This document shows, one piece after another, positions 12,054 through 23,800 of a stretch of 64,000 nt of DNA (position 1 is the stretch's first letter; every line of letters begins with the position of its first letter). A program made the translations under genes and the position numbers. The DNA is taken from contig JAHFWL010000431.1 of the NCBI GenBank assembly GCA_021292165.1, forward strand, positions 124,001 through 188,000, in the 5' to 3' direction. Origin of the DNA: Shinisaurus crocodilurus. Its lineage: Eukaryota; Chordata; Lepidosauria; Squamata; Shinisauridae. The notes under the pieces were generated by a model. The model saw nothing but the letters and a program-made list of their open reading frames with translations. It did not search any database and was not told where the DNA came from.

Positions 12054-12946
12054 TTACAATCTGTACTAGTTAGAAGCTAAAATCAGTTGTAGTTTCAGGC
12101 TTATAATGCTTGTACATTTTTTCCTGCATTTAAAAATACTGGCCAATGTAATGTTTTTAACTGGTATGTTTCATGTGGTATATAATTGGGTGAACTGTGT
12201 TCTGTGGTGAGTGGGGAATGGGGCATGATTAAGCTAAAGTAACAAACTTTTGATTTCATCATTCTCATTGGAATACTTAAGTACATGCTGAAATGGGCAT
12301 GCTGGGTCCAATCAAGGGTGCTGCTGGTTGCTGTAGCATTCTTTCACTCTTTTTTCTTTTTTTAATATAGTCTGGAGGCAGACAGATGGGCATGTAGATC
12401 GTTACAGATGCTCATCTTCTTTATTTTTAAAATATTTATTTCAAACTATTTCTTTATTTACTTAGTTTAGAGTATTTTTATCTCACTCCTCAGCCAAAAA
12501 AGGCTCCTGGAGCACCTTACAAATAATCAGTAAAAGAAGGCAGTTCCTGCCTGCAGGCTTACAATCTAAAAAGACATGACACTCAAGGAAAAAGGAATAG
12601 GGAGGGATGAGAAAAAAGTTACGGGTGCAATCCTAGGGTTTGCAAGAGAGAACACTGTGTCAGAAATGTATGGTTGGGTCAGACTCCGTGACCCCACATC
12701 TGCTGACCTACTGTCCGCCCCACCTATAAAATTGTCCATGAGCTGCCACTGCCATACATAATCATAGTGAGCTTCAAAGGCCTTTGCTAATCTATGTATA
12801 ATCAACACACTGTATGTGACATCAGCTTGTATCTGTGAGATGTCAGGCCAGTGGCCATAGCTGGTGGAAAATATTGTAGTTCTGGAATCCCAAGTAAGCC
12901 ATCTGTGGTTTTATGCATTGTATAGCATTTAAGAGCCAGGGCACTA

Positions 12947-13160
12947 TTTATTTATATCCCGCTCTTTTTCCTGCAAGGAACTCAAGGTGGCTTACATAAT
13001 CCTCCTCTCCATTTTATCCTCACAACAATCCTGTGAGGTAGATTAGGCTGAGAGTCAGTGACTGGCCCAAAGTCACCCAGTGATCTTCATGGCCAAGTGG
13101 AGACTAGAACTCGGATCTCCTGAGTCACAGTCCAACACTCTAACCAGTACACCACACTGG
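12947..13160 (-). repeat. tRNA-derived SINE, copy
   Basis: Same family as 11493-11732. It ends with the tRNA-like head CCAGTGTGGTGTACTGGTTA on the minus strand and has a short (AAAT) tail at the left. Confidence 0.85.
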
Positions 13161-13164
13161 CCCC

Positions 13165-14640
13165 ACATCTGTGATGTTGTGGGAGTTGGTGATGTCCCTC
13201 ATCATATAATGCAAATGTTTCAGTCACTGAACATGACTGAGAGTACTGCTATTCTTAACCCTACATAAGAATGGTTCTCATCTGTGGTCTGGAATGTGTG
13301 CAGGGTCCTTGATGCTGACTGGGTTTCCTGATACCAGGCAGGGCAGCAAATCCTTAAGTCCACTTAACCTGGACAGGACTGTCCAAATACATTTTTCTGC
13401 CTGAGGCAGAGCAGCAAATGGTGCCCCCCAACTACCCAAGTCATGGTGTATAATACCCAAAGCCAGCCAAGTTAGTTTTTACAAATGAAGCAGAAAATCC
13501 CACCTCTCCCCCTCCTTGGCAGCAAAAATACGACAACACATTAAATAACTAATGATATGCTGCCCTTTCATGACACCCGGAATCTGCTGCCTCACTCTAT
13601 CTAATGGTAGGGCCTGGAGTAACCCCACCCTGCTTTGATTGTTCTTGTATAAATAAATGAACACAGGGCTTTATAAACACTGAGGGTTCCTGTTCTCTTT
13701 CATACCTGGGAGTCCACCTCCTTGTAGCAGGGATTACATGTGGAGTGCATTTCCTAGCATACAGACAAAAAAAACATGGCAGCCCCGATATATGTGACTC
13801 TCCATCTGTATAGCAGAGCTCCTGTTTTGTGGTTCCTGGAATCATATATATGTCAGGTAGAACATTCTGCATAACCATGACTGCACATGTGGCCTCTTTG
13901 CATACATTCAATAGCTTCCCTGAATTGCAGGTGTTTCTTTAAAATAATAATCTTTAAAAGCATTCATCAGCATGTATCTGATAAACTGGTGAGATGATTC
14001 TGCAGAAATCGCAGTGATAATATGCAGGATTTCCCCTTCTCAGCAGGAGCAAATCTTTATGCCTATAAATCAGAACAGTATTATGGAGCTCTCAAGGCTC
14101 TAAAAATCCTGGGTAGCAACAGAAGATAGCGTAATTAAAAGGTGAAGGCATCAAAAATTAATTGCAAGGCCTCTTTCTCTCTCAAGTGTCTAAAATAAAT
14201 AAATTAATTAAAACCAGAAGGTGTTGGGAAAATACATGGAAAATATGTTGATGGATGCAGTGGGTGAAAAGGACATACAGTCCCATGATGCACACATTCA
14301 TAGATAGGTTCAGAGACCCCTGCTTCTACTACTTAGCTGACAGATGTTCTCCAAATAATTGTCCAATATTAAATAAACACTAGTTCACCTCCATATGGAC
14401 TATTTTTCTATCAGTCATCATGCAGAGAATGGCTTGGCTTTCTGAATGGTTGGGGAAAGAATAGAAATGATATGACATCTGATAGTTAAGGGAAATGTAA
14501 TGGAAATAATGTTAGCCAAACACTTAGAGTATTTTTATTCAGCATTTGAGGAGGGGGGTGATTTTCATGATACGCGACTGTGCTTCAAAATATACCACTG
14601 CTGATCTGGGAATAGGGGTTCAGGCTGTTTTTGATGGATT
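13165..14640. other. No gene seen
   Basis: AT-rich upstream DNA with short meaningless frames. A homopolymer G run at 14652-14667 may be an assembly-difficult spot. Confidence 0.5.
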
Positions 14641-14644
14641 AACC

Positions 14645-15215
14645 TTCTCCGGCGGGGGGGGGGGGGGATACGGCTTTGCAGTTTGGGAATACTCTTGGAT
14701 CTAGCTTTGCTCCTGGATAATCAAGTAGAGGCTGTAGCCAGGAATGCTTTTGCCCAGTTTAAGCTGCTGCATCTGCAGTGCCCTTTCCTGGGAAGATCTG
14801 ACCTGGGCATGGTGACATATGGCTTAGTTATCCCCTCATTGGATTAGTGCAGCAGACTGTACATAGGGCAGCCCTTGAAGTCTTCAGAAGCGTCAGCTGA
14901 CCTAGAATGCAACAGCAAATCTACTTGATTATCCAGGTGTTTGGGCTTGAGAGCACGTGGCACCAATTTCACAACAGCTTCCAGTTTGTTTGTGGTCATA
15001 ATTCATAGTGCTGGTTTTAAAGTGCATAATTCAAAGCCCTAATGTTTTGGGTTCAGGGTACAAGAAGGATAATCTCCTCCCATATGGGCATGCCCGCTCC
15101 TTAAATCTGCAGGGGAACCTTTCTTCCACATCCTGATAGTGTTAGAAGCACAGTTGGTTTGGATGTGAGAGAGGGCCTTTTCTGTGGCCACTCCCAGACT
15201 ATGGTATTCCCTGAT
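14645..15215 (+). mobile_element. CR1/L3-type LINE 3' coding fragment
   Basis: Translation by eye gives a decayed form of the C-terminal part of the L3-like ORF2: LGVLLDLALLLDNQVEAVARN (given in parts: LGVLLDLALLL, then NQVEAVARNAF), CPFLGRSDLGMVTYGLVIP and LYIGQPLKSS, with stops between. This continues where the 2.5-3.8 kb fragment ends, which supports the family call. Confidence 0.7.
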
Positions 15216-15401
15216 TTTATTTGTAAAGTGTATTCCAAACTGGTCACAATTAGGGTGGCCACTTGCACATCACCCCCCCCCCCGAGGAAACATGTCATCT
15301 AAAAAAGAGGAAACCAATTTGTATGACATTTGTATATGCAAATTTATATGTATAGGTGAACATTTAGAAATAGTAACCATAATTTAAATAGAAATACAAT
15401 A

Positions 15402-15650
15402 CAGTAATACCTTGGATTGCAAGTAATTTGGTTTGAGAGCGTTTTGCAAGACAAGCAAATTTTTAAATATTTATTTAATTTTTTTTTTTACTTGATATAC
15501 AAGCGACGTTTTGCAATACAAGTACTGTAGTACGGCTTAAATTAAAAATCTCTGTACAAATTTTTTTTGGGGGGGATTTCGTTTTGATAGTGTTTTGGAT
15601 TACAAGCACGTTTCCAGAACGAATTATGCTCTCAATCCAAGGCATGACTG
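15402..15650. mobile_element. Tigger/pogo-like MITE, copy 2
   Basis: Starts CAGTAATACCTTGGATTGC, ends CAATCCAAGGCATGACTG, flanked by TA (15400-15401 and 15651-15652). It shares its body with the copies at 33202 and 35449, including the internal ACAAGCACGTTTCC and CGAATTATGCTCTC segments. Confidence 0.85.
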
Positions 15651-16302
15651 TATATCTCACCATAGTGGAGAACAACGACTAGATGACCTGTGTGCCTCCT
15701 CAGTCTGCTGTGCAGACTGCTGTGGACAGGCAACATCAAGGCCCCTACTTTGCTAACTCTTCTTATGTTTCTTTATCTTTCAACCAGAGAGCCCTTCAAG
15801 TAGAGGACTGTCCTCTGCCAGCTCTCCAAAACAGAGGACGGTCCTCTGTAAATTAGGACACTCTCAATGGGCCCCCGTGAGGTTTGCAATTTCTGTTTGT
15901 ATGGAATTAGCTTCTCTTCACAAGAGATTAGAGAAAGTATTTTTCCTGTAGTAGTAGTAGTAGTAATAATGATGATGCAATTGAAATATTCTTCAAATGT
16001 ATAATTTCAGACTGTTCTATAATAGATGCTTTTCAAACAGAAAAATAATTTAGTCCATATTGCTCAAACTACTACTGAAAACCCAGATCATTCTAGTCTA
16101 GAGATCTGTAAAAAAAAGCAGCCAAAAATGACTGTTATTTTATAAATGGGACTTTTAATTGTAAGTCAGGGATAAGCATCTTTACAAGGTATTTTCTCTT
16201 AAAACCAATACATAATATGTTTTTTTAACTTCCAGGGTTCGTTTGAAAGAATATTTATTTGAGATGCATTTCTAGGTTGCTGATCTATGGCGATATTCTT
16301 AT

Positions 16303-16468
16303 TGTTAGGGAGTAAGCCCCATTGAACTCAATGGAATTTACTTTTTCAGTAGACATGGAGTATATAGGATTGCGCTGTTACAGTGCAATTCTATACATAT
16401 TTTTTCAGAAGTCCCATTATGAGGCTTACTCCCAGGTAAGTATTGTAGGTATAGGATTGCAGCCTTAT
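16303..16468. repeat. Two head-to-head copies of the ACTTACTCC repeat
   Basis: 16303-16372 carries AGTAAGCCCCATTGAACTC, the reverse orientation, followed by GTATAGGATTGCGC. 16381-16468 carries the forward form TTACTCCCAGGTAAGTATTG and ends GATTGCAGCC. Confidence 0.65.
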
Positions 16469-17049
16469 ATAACTTACTTGAATAAAAAGAAGTTAAGTGT
16501 GCAGCCTAACCTAAGGGTTATATCAAGATAGCCTCCACAAGAACCTCTTTGCACTGCTGCAAGCTTGTCAGCATCACTGCAGCAGTGTCACAGCAATAAA
16601 GTTAAAAACAAAACAACAATATTAAATGCAGTTATTATGATATAGCCATTAAAAAGCAACTACACAATTCCTCCACCAGTAACAATGTCTGACCCAGACA
16701 ATTCCCCAGCACCTCAAACAAACCAAGTTGAGTGCCTCAGAATCGTGCCTGTGTTGCTGCCATCACTCAAACCATTTTTTCAATAATCCAGGGAGATCAG
16801 TGGAAAGCAGTAGTCTTCAATATAACTTCAAAATCAATACCGTTGGTCAATGGATGGATTGGAGCTCTGCAATATGGAGAGGAATATCAGTTTAAATTCT
16901 GCTCTTAGTCAATGGTATCACTACATTGTCTCAACTCCAATGTTCCGGGGACTATTCCCATCCCACATGTCTTCATTCACACACTTGAGCTCCATAGAAA
17001 TATCTTGGGCAGATGCATGGCACACACATGGTAAATTGTATGCTGGCTA

Positions 17050-17285
17050 ATTTAGGCTATCAATGGCTACCAGTCCTGATGGCTATATGCTTCCTCCACT
17101 ATCAGAGGCAGAATGCCTGTGTACACCAGTTGCTGGGGAACATGGGCAGAAGGATGCTGTTGCAGTGTTGCACTCAAGTCCTGCTTGTGGGATCCCATGG
17201 GCGGCTGGTTGGCCACAGTGTGAACAGAATGCTGGACTAGATGGACCTTGGTCTGATACTATTACAGCTCTTCTTATGTTCTTAA
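17050..17285 (+). mobile_element. LINE 3' UTR fragment
   Basis: Contains the motifs CCTGATGGCTATATGC, GTTGCTGGGGAACATGGGC and GGACTAGATGGACCTTGGTC, ending in CTCTTCTTATGTTCTTA. This matches the non-coding 3' end widespread among reptile CR1/L2-type LINEs. Assignment is from recognition of the tail only. A weaker relative may lie at 49560-49640. Confidence 0.6.
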
Positions 17286-17397
17286 ATACATTGGGGTGAT
17301 TAGCTAAAGAACACAGGCAAAGTTTAAACATGAGTAATATAGGTTTTATTTTACCAAAAACTATTACATAAAGCAAGAATTACCTTAGACCAGAGGT

Positions 17398-17845
17398 CCA
17401 GAACCTTTTTGGACCTGTGGGCACATTTGGGAATTTGAGAAACTTCTGTGGGCACCGCCACAAAATGGCTCCCACAGAGGATGTGGCTAGTCACATAGTG
17501 GCTGCTGTGGGGGCCTGGCTAGTCAAAAGTAAGCTAAAGAGGTGTGTGTTTGTGTGTATGTATGCATGTGTGGTGGTGGGAGTATAGCAAGGCTAAAGGC
17601 TGGGAGGGAGGGGGAAATGGTAAGGCAAAGGGGTAGAGGGGAGTGAAAGAACAAGGATAGAAAGGGAGAGAAACTAGGGATGGGGAAGGGGAGAGAAAGA
17701 GTGAGGAAAGGGGTTTTGTGGGGGGAGAAATAGCAAGGCTGGAGGTTGGGAAGAGAGAAGTCTGGGAACATGCAGCAGCTTTGGGAACAAGGAGAACCTG
17801 ATGCTTGAAAAATGTTAGGGCATCAGGAACCTTTTGCTTACACAG
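17398..17845. repeat. Possible hAT-like MITE plus GA-rich tract
   Basis: CAGAGGTCCAGAACCTTTTTGG at the left (given in part) and CATCAGGAACCTTTTGCT at the right suggest a non-autonomous hAT-like element. Between 17580 and 17770 the plus strand is almost all purine. The ends are not proven. Confidence 0.3.
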
Positions 17846-17885
17846 CCTTCGAAGAACAATAAAGACATATTAGACAAGCTGCTAT

Positions 17886-18012
17886 GGCAGCCTTCTACAA
17901 GCTGGTGCCCACCAGATGTGTTGGACTATGTGTTGTGTTGGGAATTTTCCCATCTCCCCCAGGCACCATTCTCCAGGTCAACACATCTGGGGGCACCAGG
18001 TTGGAGATGTCT
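17886..18012. mobile_element. Hairpin MITE with CCAGATGTGTTG arms
   Basis: AAGCTGGTGCCCACCAGATG...GTTGGAC on the left is complementary to GTCAACACATCTGGGGGCAC...AGGTTGGAG on the right. Palindromic elements of related layout occur at 25733-25834 and 46738-46863. Confidence 0.6.
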
Positions 18013-18631
18013 GTGCTAGGGTAATTCTTCCAAATATAACATGTGAAAGCTGGTATGGTGGAGTTTCTCAGTAACACCAGACCCATACAATGGATTTATT
18101 CACATTAAAAACTACAGATATTCTGTAAATAATGATTTCCAGCAAAAGCGGTGTTTTGGAGAAATGGATCAGTTAAATCAGCAGTGGGATTAGAAATCAG
18201 GCCATTCAATAAATATGGCATTTCTTTCTGTAACGAATGACCTGCAACAGGAGGCAGTCCATTCATTCATAGCAATAAGCCATAACTGGTAAAACCCTTA
18301 CCTGAGTTAATGGAGAGCTGCTTCAAAGAACTAATGGTCTGACTCTGTATGCCTTGATTACCTGTCACTTTACCTTGCCACCTCATCCAGAGTTCCCAGA
18401 TTCTTCACCATTGCCATGTTTCATCTATATCCTAATGGATCTATATCCTAATATCACACAATATCAACACTCTTCCCCTTAAGTTTCTTGCAATGGCACA
18501 ACATAGGAATATGGTATAGTCTTGCTAGTGCACAGTATGCCTAACTGTGTCCATGCAGGAGCATACCGTAATTCCCCCGCACACCAAGTAATAAAATATA
18601 CAACTCCTTCCTCCTTTATTTGTAATTAAAG

Positions 18632-18780
18632 GTGCAATCCTATGCATGTTTAGACAGGAAAAAAAAAATTCTTACAACTCCCAGCATTCCCCAGCCAGCA
18701 TGTTTTATTCCTTGGTGGGTGGGATTAAACCACTGGAATGTGGCCCCCAGAGTTTTGAGGTGCCCTTGCTCTAGTCTAGT
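18632..18780. repeat. Diverged GCAATCCTATGCATG MITE
   Basis: Begins GGTGCAATCCTATGCATGTT and TAGACAGGAAAAAA, the same start as the hairpin at 51791-51892. The right arm is not preserved. Confidence 0.5.
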
Positions 18781-18941
18781 GCCTTCCATCCTGAACTGTG
18801 AAGAAGTGTTCTAGATGGGCTGTGAAGACATTTAACAAGAGGTCTGACACCTTCATGAGAGAATTGCATTACCGACACTCTAGACTTAAAAATAAATACT
18901 GGTCCGTTTGTCTGCCTCCCCCGGGCAACGATGTAGCCAAA

Positions 18942-19037
18942 ATTTAATTTTCTAATTGTTGCGATATTCTTTAACCAATATTAACCGGGGGGGGTTAATA
19001 TTGGTTAAAGAATATCGCAACAATTAGAAAATTAAAT
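18942..19037. repeat. Perfect 45-bp inverted repeat with 6-G loop
   Basis: The left arm, 18942-18986, and right arm, 18993-19037, are exact reverse complements over all 45 bases, separated only by GGGGGG (18987-18992). The arms are AT-rich (for example CAATATTAACC next to the loop). It lies about 280 bp before the CpG island. No TIR family was recognised. It could be a young palindromic insertion, a fold-back synthesis event, or a sequencing or assembly fold-back. Confidence 0.95.
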
Positions 19038-19319
19038 AATACTCCCACTAATACTTCCTCTAGTATCTATCTTTCAGTTTAATTTTTTTTTTTTTTGCTT
19101 TTAAATTATTCCCATAATTTACCTAGGAATAAATTCCATTCATCTCAACGGGTTTTACTTTTGAGGCGACAAGTATAGGATGTGCTGTTACAGTTGTCCC
19201 CTTTGAACTAGCAATCTGTGTTCCAAGCCTTAAGGCATGGATTCTGGTAAGTGGCTTCCTTTGAAAGCCTAGGTGGGTGAGATGTAGTTCAAAGCATACA
19301 AATAATGAACGCTGAAATT

Positions 19320-20140
19320 AATGCAGCAGCAGGATTAGGAAAGCGTTTTTCGTACCGCAGCTCCAATTACACGCCTGTCTATTGGTTGCCTCGCCTTTTT
19401 TTACATGCCTATGACCTGCGTGCAGAACCATCCCATCGGGAAGAAAAAACGGAGCCCCTTTTACTCTGCAGACCTGGGGGCGGGGAGGACAGATCGCGAG
19501 CAAAACGCGCACATGCCCAGAAAGGGGAAAGGAACCGACCGCTCAACTGAGGCGGGTGCAGTCCTGCTTCCCTTCCGCTGGGTGTGGCTACCAAGTGCTC
19601 CAAGGCGTGCTATCTCCGCTGCTGCTGCTCCTCCTCCTGCCGGGGGTGGCGGCCGTGGCCTTTTCTCCTCCGAGCCACGGAAGAGGACAAGGCGGCAGCG
19701 GCGAGGGAGCCGCAGCAGTACCGGGCAGCCATGTCGCTATTGTCCCTGGCAGTGCCTGCCCTACGGGTCTACTGGATCGGCTTCCGTGTCGTCTTGCACC
19801 AGCTGCTCCGCCGCCTCCGCCGGGGCTGCCTTTTCAAGCCAGGTTAGCAGGTCTTGCGTGGACCCGGAGGGGCTGCGGGTTCCGGGGAGGGGCTGGGCAA
19901 GAAGCCCTCGCGAGGCGCCGTCGCCGAGCCAACCGGCGTGGGCTGGGCGCCTAGTTTGTGGAGGGTAACGAGGGCGCGCTTTCTATTCCCCTCTCCGGTC
20001 TTCCGCAGGGAGCGGTGGCGGATGTTCTTGAAGGGGTTGTCTGGAGTCATCACACGCCCACCCGGCGGCGATGATGCTCGGAGCCAAGCGGAGTTCCTGC
20101 GCTCGTGGATAGAGGGCAACCTCTAGTAAAACGCTCCCAT
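19320..20140 (+). promoter_or_regulatory. CpG island: shared DHRSX/ZBED1 promoter
   Basis: This is the only long CpG-dense region that is not part of a mobile element. No TATA box was seen. Possible elements are an inverted CCAAT box (ATTGG, 19381-19385), a GC box (GGGGGCGGGG, 19476-19485) and two TCGCGA palindromes (19494-19499 and 19908-19913, the latter inside CCTCGCGAGG). The first coding exon of DHRSX sits inside it. In mammals ZBED1 transcripts start from the same region, so a shared promoter is inferred. The start site itself cannot be fixed from sequence. Confidence 0.75.
19731..19842 (+). CDS. DHRSX: DHRSX coding exon 1 (N terminus)
   Basis: DHRSX is a short-chain dehydrogenase/reductase-like protein (SDR family member on the X), recently linked to polyprenol/dolichol metabolism. 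The exon encodes 37 complete residues beginning MSLLSLAVPALRVYW and continuing VVLHQLLRRLRRG, a hydrophobic stretch followed by an Arg-rich cluster. From memory of the human protein, the shared landmarks are the MS-LS start, ALRVY, the QLLRR segment and the P-V junction. The ATG has a purine at -3. The donor is CAG|GTTAGC with the intron starting at 19843, and the last exon base is the first base of codon 38. That phase-1 boundary fits a Val codon there, as in human. The frame stays open upstream to a GTG at 19584, but no in-frame ATG was seen there, so 19731 is taken as the start. The exon holding the Rossmann TGGTDGIG motif was not found in the window. Confidence 0.88.
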
Positions 20141-20571
20141 GGGCTTCCCCGTTTACCGCGGCCATGGCCTGGAGGGGACTTGCTTTCCTCCGGCCTTACA
20201 TCGCAGAGCTTAGCAAGGCCATGCTGTTAGCGCCTCCAAAACTCTTCCCTACAGGAGCTGCCCTCGGTTCCGGCCACCCAAAGGCACGCGACTCCTTTAT
20301 CGAAGGTGCACACGCCTCCTCTGCCAGCCTGAACAAGCCTGTGGTGCCTAGGCTGCACCAGGTTAGGTGGCTATCCCTGTAATTGAATTTCTCACGAGCA
20401 ACCCGTGGGCTAGAGCCGGCTCCTTTTAATCCATAATCTGCTAGTTATAGTAGCCACTTTTAGTACTCCGTCTGCATCCACCATCATCAACTTGAATGAT
20501 AGCTTGGCGTATGTACCACGTATACAAAAAGATTTGCAAGTGAGACACCCGTAACTTTTATGCTCTGCTCC

Positions 20572-20660
20572 TACGCATATCTATTCTGGAGTAAGTCCCA
20601 TTCAGTTTAGTGGGTCTTCTTACTCCTAGGTAAGTGTACCTAGGGTTGTAGTCCTAGTGT
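20572..20660 (+). repeat. ACTTACTCC-family repeat, diverged
   Basis: Contains GGAGTAAGTCCCATTCAG, TTAGTGGGTCTTC and TTACTCCTAGGTAAGTGT, ending GTTGTAGTCCTA. Confidence 0.55.
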
Positions 20661-20688
20661 ATGTATATTCAGGTTATCTTTTACATTG

Positions 20689-20818
20689 CCTGGTTATTAC
20701 TTGGATGGGAGACCCCTCCTCTAGTTTCCTGCATTGAGCAGGGGGTTGGACTTGATAGCCTTGTAGGCTCCTTCCAACTCTATAATCTATGAAATCTAGA
20801 TCTATGAAATCTATGAAA
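20689..20818 (+). repeat. 5S-SINE with CR1-like tail, copy 2 (5'-truncated)
   Basis: Starts within the 5S box C region (CCTGGTTATTACTTGGATGG) and runs through the CR1-like tail, ending in repeats of ATCTATGAA. The loss of the 5' end fits incomplete reverse transcription. Confidence 0.8.
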
Positions 20819-23800
20819 GGAGTGTGGAGGATGAATACTCTGCATTTCTTTATACTTTCTTTATACTTCCTGTGTATTTCTTTATACACTCCTTTATAGT
20901 AAGGAGTGTGGCCTTACTCTTGTGCACAAGTGTTTGCAAGCACAAGTAGAGGTAGTGCAAGGGGGTGGGTGGAATGTTTACTCTTGCGCTGTATTGTTCA
21001 GGGGAAGGGGACTTACTTCCTACAATCTTCTAATGCCTGAGTGAATGCTTGGGTATTAGTTGGAGGTAAAACTGGAAAGAGCTGTGAGTTGGGGTTAGGT
21101 TCCAGTCCCTTAGGGTTGGAGATTGACAGTACTTTTCCACTTAATATAGGGAGCCAAAATGAAAGTTTTCTAGTTCACTTACTCTACTCTCATCACTCCT
21201 TTTTTTTAATAACAAACTTAGCTGGTGACTGCCAACAGGCTTGTAATCAAAATGAGGCCACTGAGGAACAAGAGGAAGGTATTGGCATGCTTGGGGAACC
21301 CCAAGTTTTGCATGAGTACACAACATCTTCAGGAAAAATAACCATAAGGGGGCAACCCCGCCCCCAAAGAAGGAGAACTGAGCATGTGCTGTAGCTGCAG
21401 ACTTCTGAGTGTCTATTGGGGTGGAAAAAGGAGAAGGGGAAACCATGGAGTATCCTAGAAGAGGGCATGGCTGCATTGAACGGGTGCACTTTACACTTTA
21501 ACCTTTTACTGCAGATCCCACTTGTTCCCTCTAATAGTGAACTCAGGTGGTCAGGTGCCTATCAATTTGGAAGCAAAATGAGGCCACCCAAAGTGAGTGG
21601 TTTCTATACTCAGGACTCCCTAGGTACAGCGAAATACTTGTACATGAAAAGAAAAGGGAACATTTAAAAAAAAACAAAGGAGCACCAATGAGGTCCCATG
21701 ACACATCAATGTTGATGGCAGTTGGAACCTTTTCCGGGGTGGTGGGATGGGGAGGGGAAATCTATAAGATCTATAACTCAGGCAGAATGTGCAAGTCACT
21801 TGTGTTATGATTGAGAGCAGTTAAGACATGGAATATTAGACAGTAGAGTGTGGGTGGGAGAAGGAAAAAGGAGGGCAGGGGAAGAAAGAATTGGCCTGCT
21901 CTGTTTATAGTGAGTATCCTGGACCGGAAGAATTAGGGTTGGGAGGATGCTTGCCATGATTCTTAAAAAAAAAAAAAAAGTACAATATGGGGATGCTTCA
22001 GGAGGAAGAAAGGAAAGATTACAATTTTTTTCTTTCTTACTCTCCAATCCCCTTGCTGTATGGCTATTAAATGTCCAGGTTCTGGGCTAGAAGCCTTCTA
22101 GCATTATAGAGCATAGCAGTGGAAGGATGGGGAGGGGTATGTAGGAAGGAAAAAGTGTCCTTTTTCCTTAGTTCCCCTCCTGCTTCTGAAACTTTCCTCT
22201 CCACCTTTGGCCTGTACAGGTCTACATGGCTGTTACTAGGCTGGCTGGAGCCCTGAAAAGACTCACTTCATTTAAAGACTACACACTGCTGAATTTTGTT
22301 TCAGTTCCCAGTTGTCTAGAATAGGAACAAGAAGTTGTGGGTTGCAGATCACATCCAGCCCTGCATACCCTGTGTTTTGCATGAATTAATCTATAGCACA
22401 TTTCTTTTGCTTTAATATGGTTGTTTCCCCTTGTTTGATCACCTGAATACCAGAAAAGAAACTTTTCTTATTGTCTTGCTTTGCATTATGCCGCTGAACA
22501 TGATTGAATTACTTCTGTTCTAGGCTGGCTGTTCAGATAGCTTTTTACTAACTACTGTATCTTTCCATCCTCACAGGCTGATTCAGTCCTCCCCTCTGTG
22601 ATATAACCCCTTGTGAAACTGCATAGGCTTAAGGCCAAGGTAGATGTAATGGTAACAGCTACATTTATTTGTCTGTCCCGTTTTACATATAAAACAGGAG
22701 GCTGGGGATTATTTTAACATGAAAAGGCATGTGCGGGTAAGCAGAACTGAACTTTCCCCTTGCTTTACCTCTCCACACTTTGGTCAAGTGATATATTTTT
22801 TTCTTGCAGCCTGGTTCCAGTACTTGAAATGAGCTGTGCTGGGAGAAAAGTGCCCAAAGTGATGAAGCTGGGGAAGGATCCACCTTCCCCTTACCCATGC
22901 TTCTTGTTTCATGTTCAAATAAGATCCCCCTTCCCACTTTATATTTAAAAATGGCAACCATGCATCGTTTCTTTTTAGATTGTAAGCCTGCAGGCAGGGA
23001 CTGTCTTATTTAATTGATTATATGTAAGCTGCTTTGGAAGCCTTTTTGGCTGAGCAGCAGTGTAAGCATACTTCGAATAAATAAATTAATAAATAAATAA
23101 ATTGGGGTGTATGGCCCTTAGCTCTTGCTTGTTGCACTCCCAAATTGATGGAATTACTTCCAAGTAAATGTTGTTAAGGATTTACCTCTTGACTTGAGTG
23201 AGGCTCTTGTTCTTCCTTAACAGAGATGGGTCTATGGCTGCCTTAGAAATAAATTATATCTAATTATTGGTACTGATTAGCAGTTGGGTATGACACCCTG
23301 ATCTAAGCACACATTGGCCATGTATGGCTGCTCATATCTTGGCTTGCTAAGTCATGGTATGCAGGAACCTTTTGCTCATACACACAGCCTCTTCTCTCCT
23401 CCCTTTGCTGAGAGCTGATGTGGCTCATTTCAGTGGTGCAGTATGAGATCAAGGACAAAGGTCTATCCTTTGGTGGAAGGAGCAGGTTCCTGGAAACCAT
23501 AAATTCCTGGTTAGCATCAGGGACTCAGTTGACCTCTGGGGTTCTATCCTCTAATCTGAATAAGTGACTAAGAAATCAATAGCTTCTGATTTTGAACTTT
23601 CACTTTTCTTTTTTCTTTTATTAAATTTAATAAAAATGTCTCAATTAGTAAACTGGTTCAAACAACTTTGATCATACCCATATTTTCCACCTTTATTTAA
23701 TTTGTCATCGTCCTTCTTCCCTTCTGTTCAGCATTGTCCTTGCAATTTCAGTCTTCTAGAAAAGTTCCTCACTATTAAAGGGACTTTATGGAAATTCATT

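Noticed and set aside
19584..19730. 49-residue upstream extension of the DHRSX exon
   Set aside because: It begins at GTG rather than ATG and has no counterpart in the mammalian protein as I remember it.
19405..19968. 187-aa and 132-aa open frames on the + strand in the CpG island
   Set aside because: CpG-rich DNA has few stops. These frames overlap DHRSX exon 1 in other phases, run across its splice donor and show no domain.
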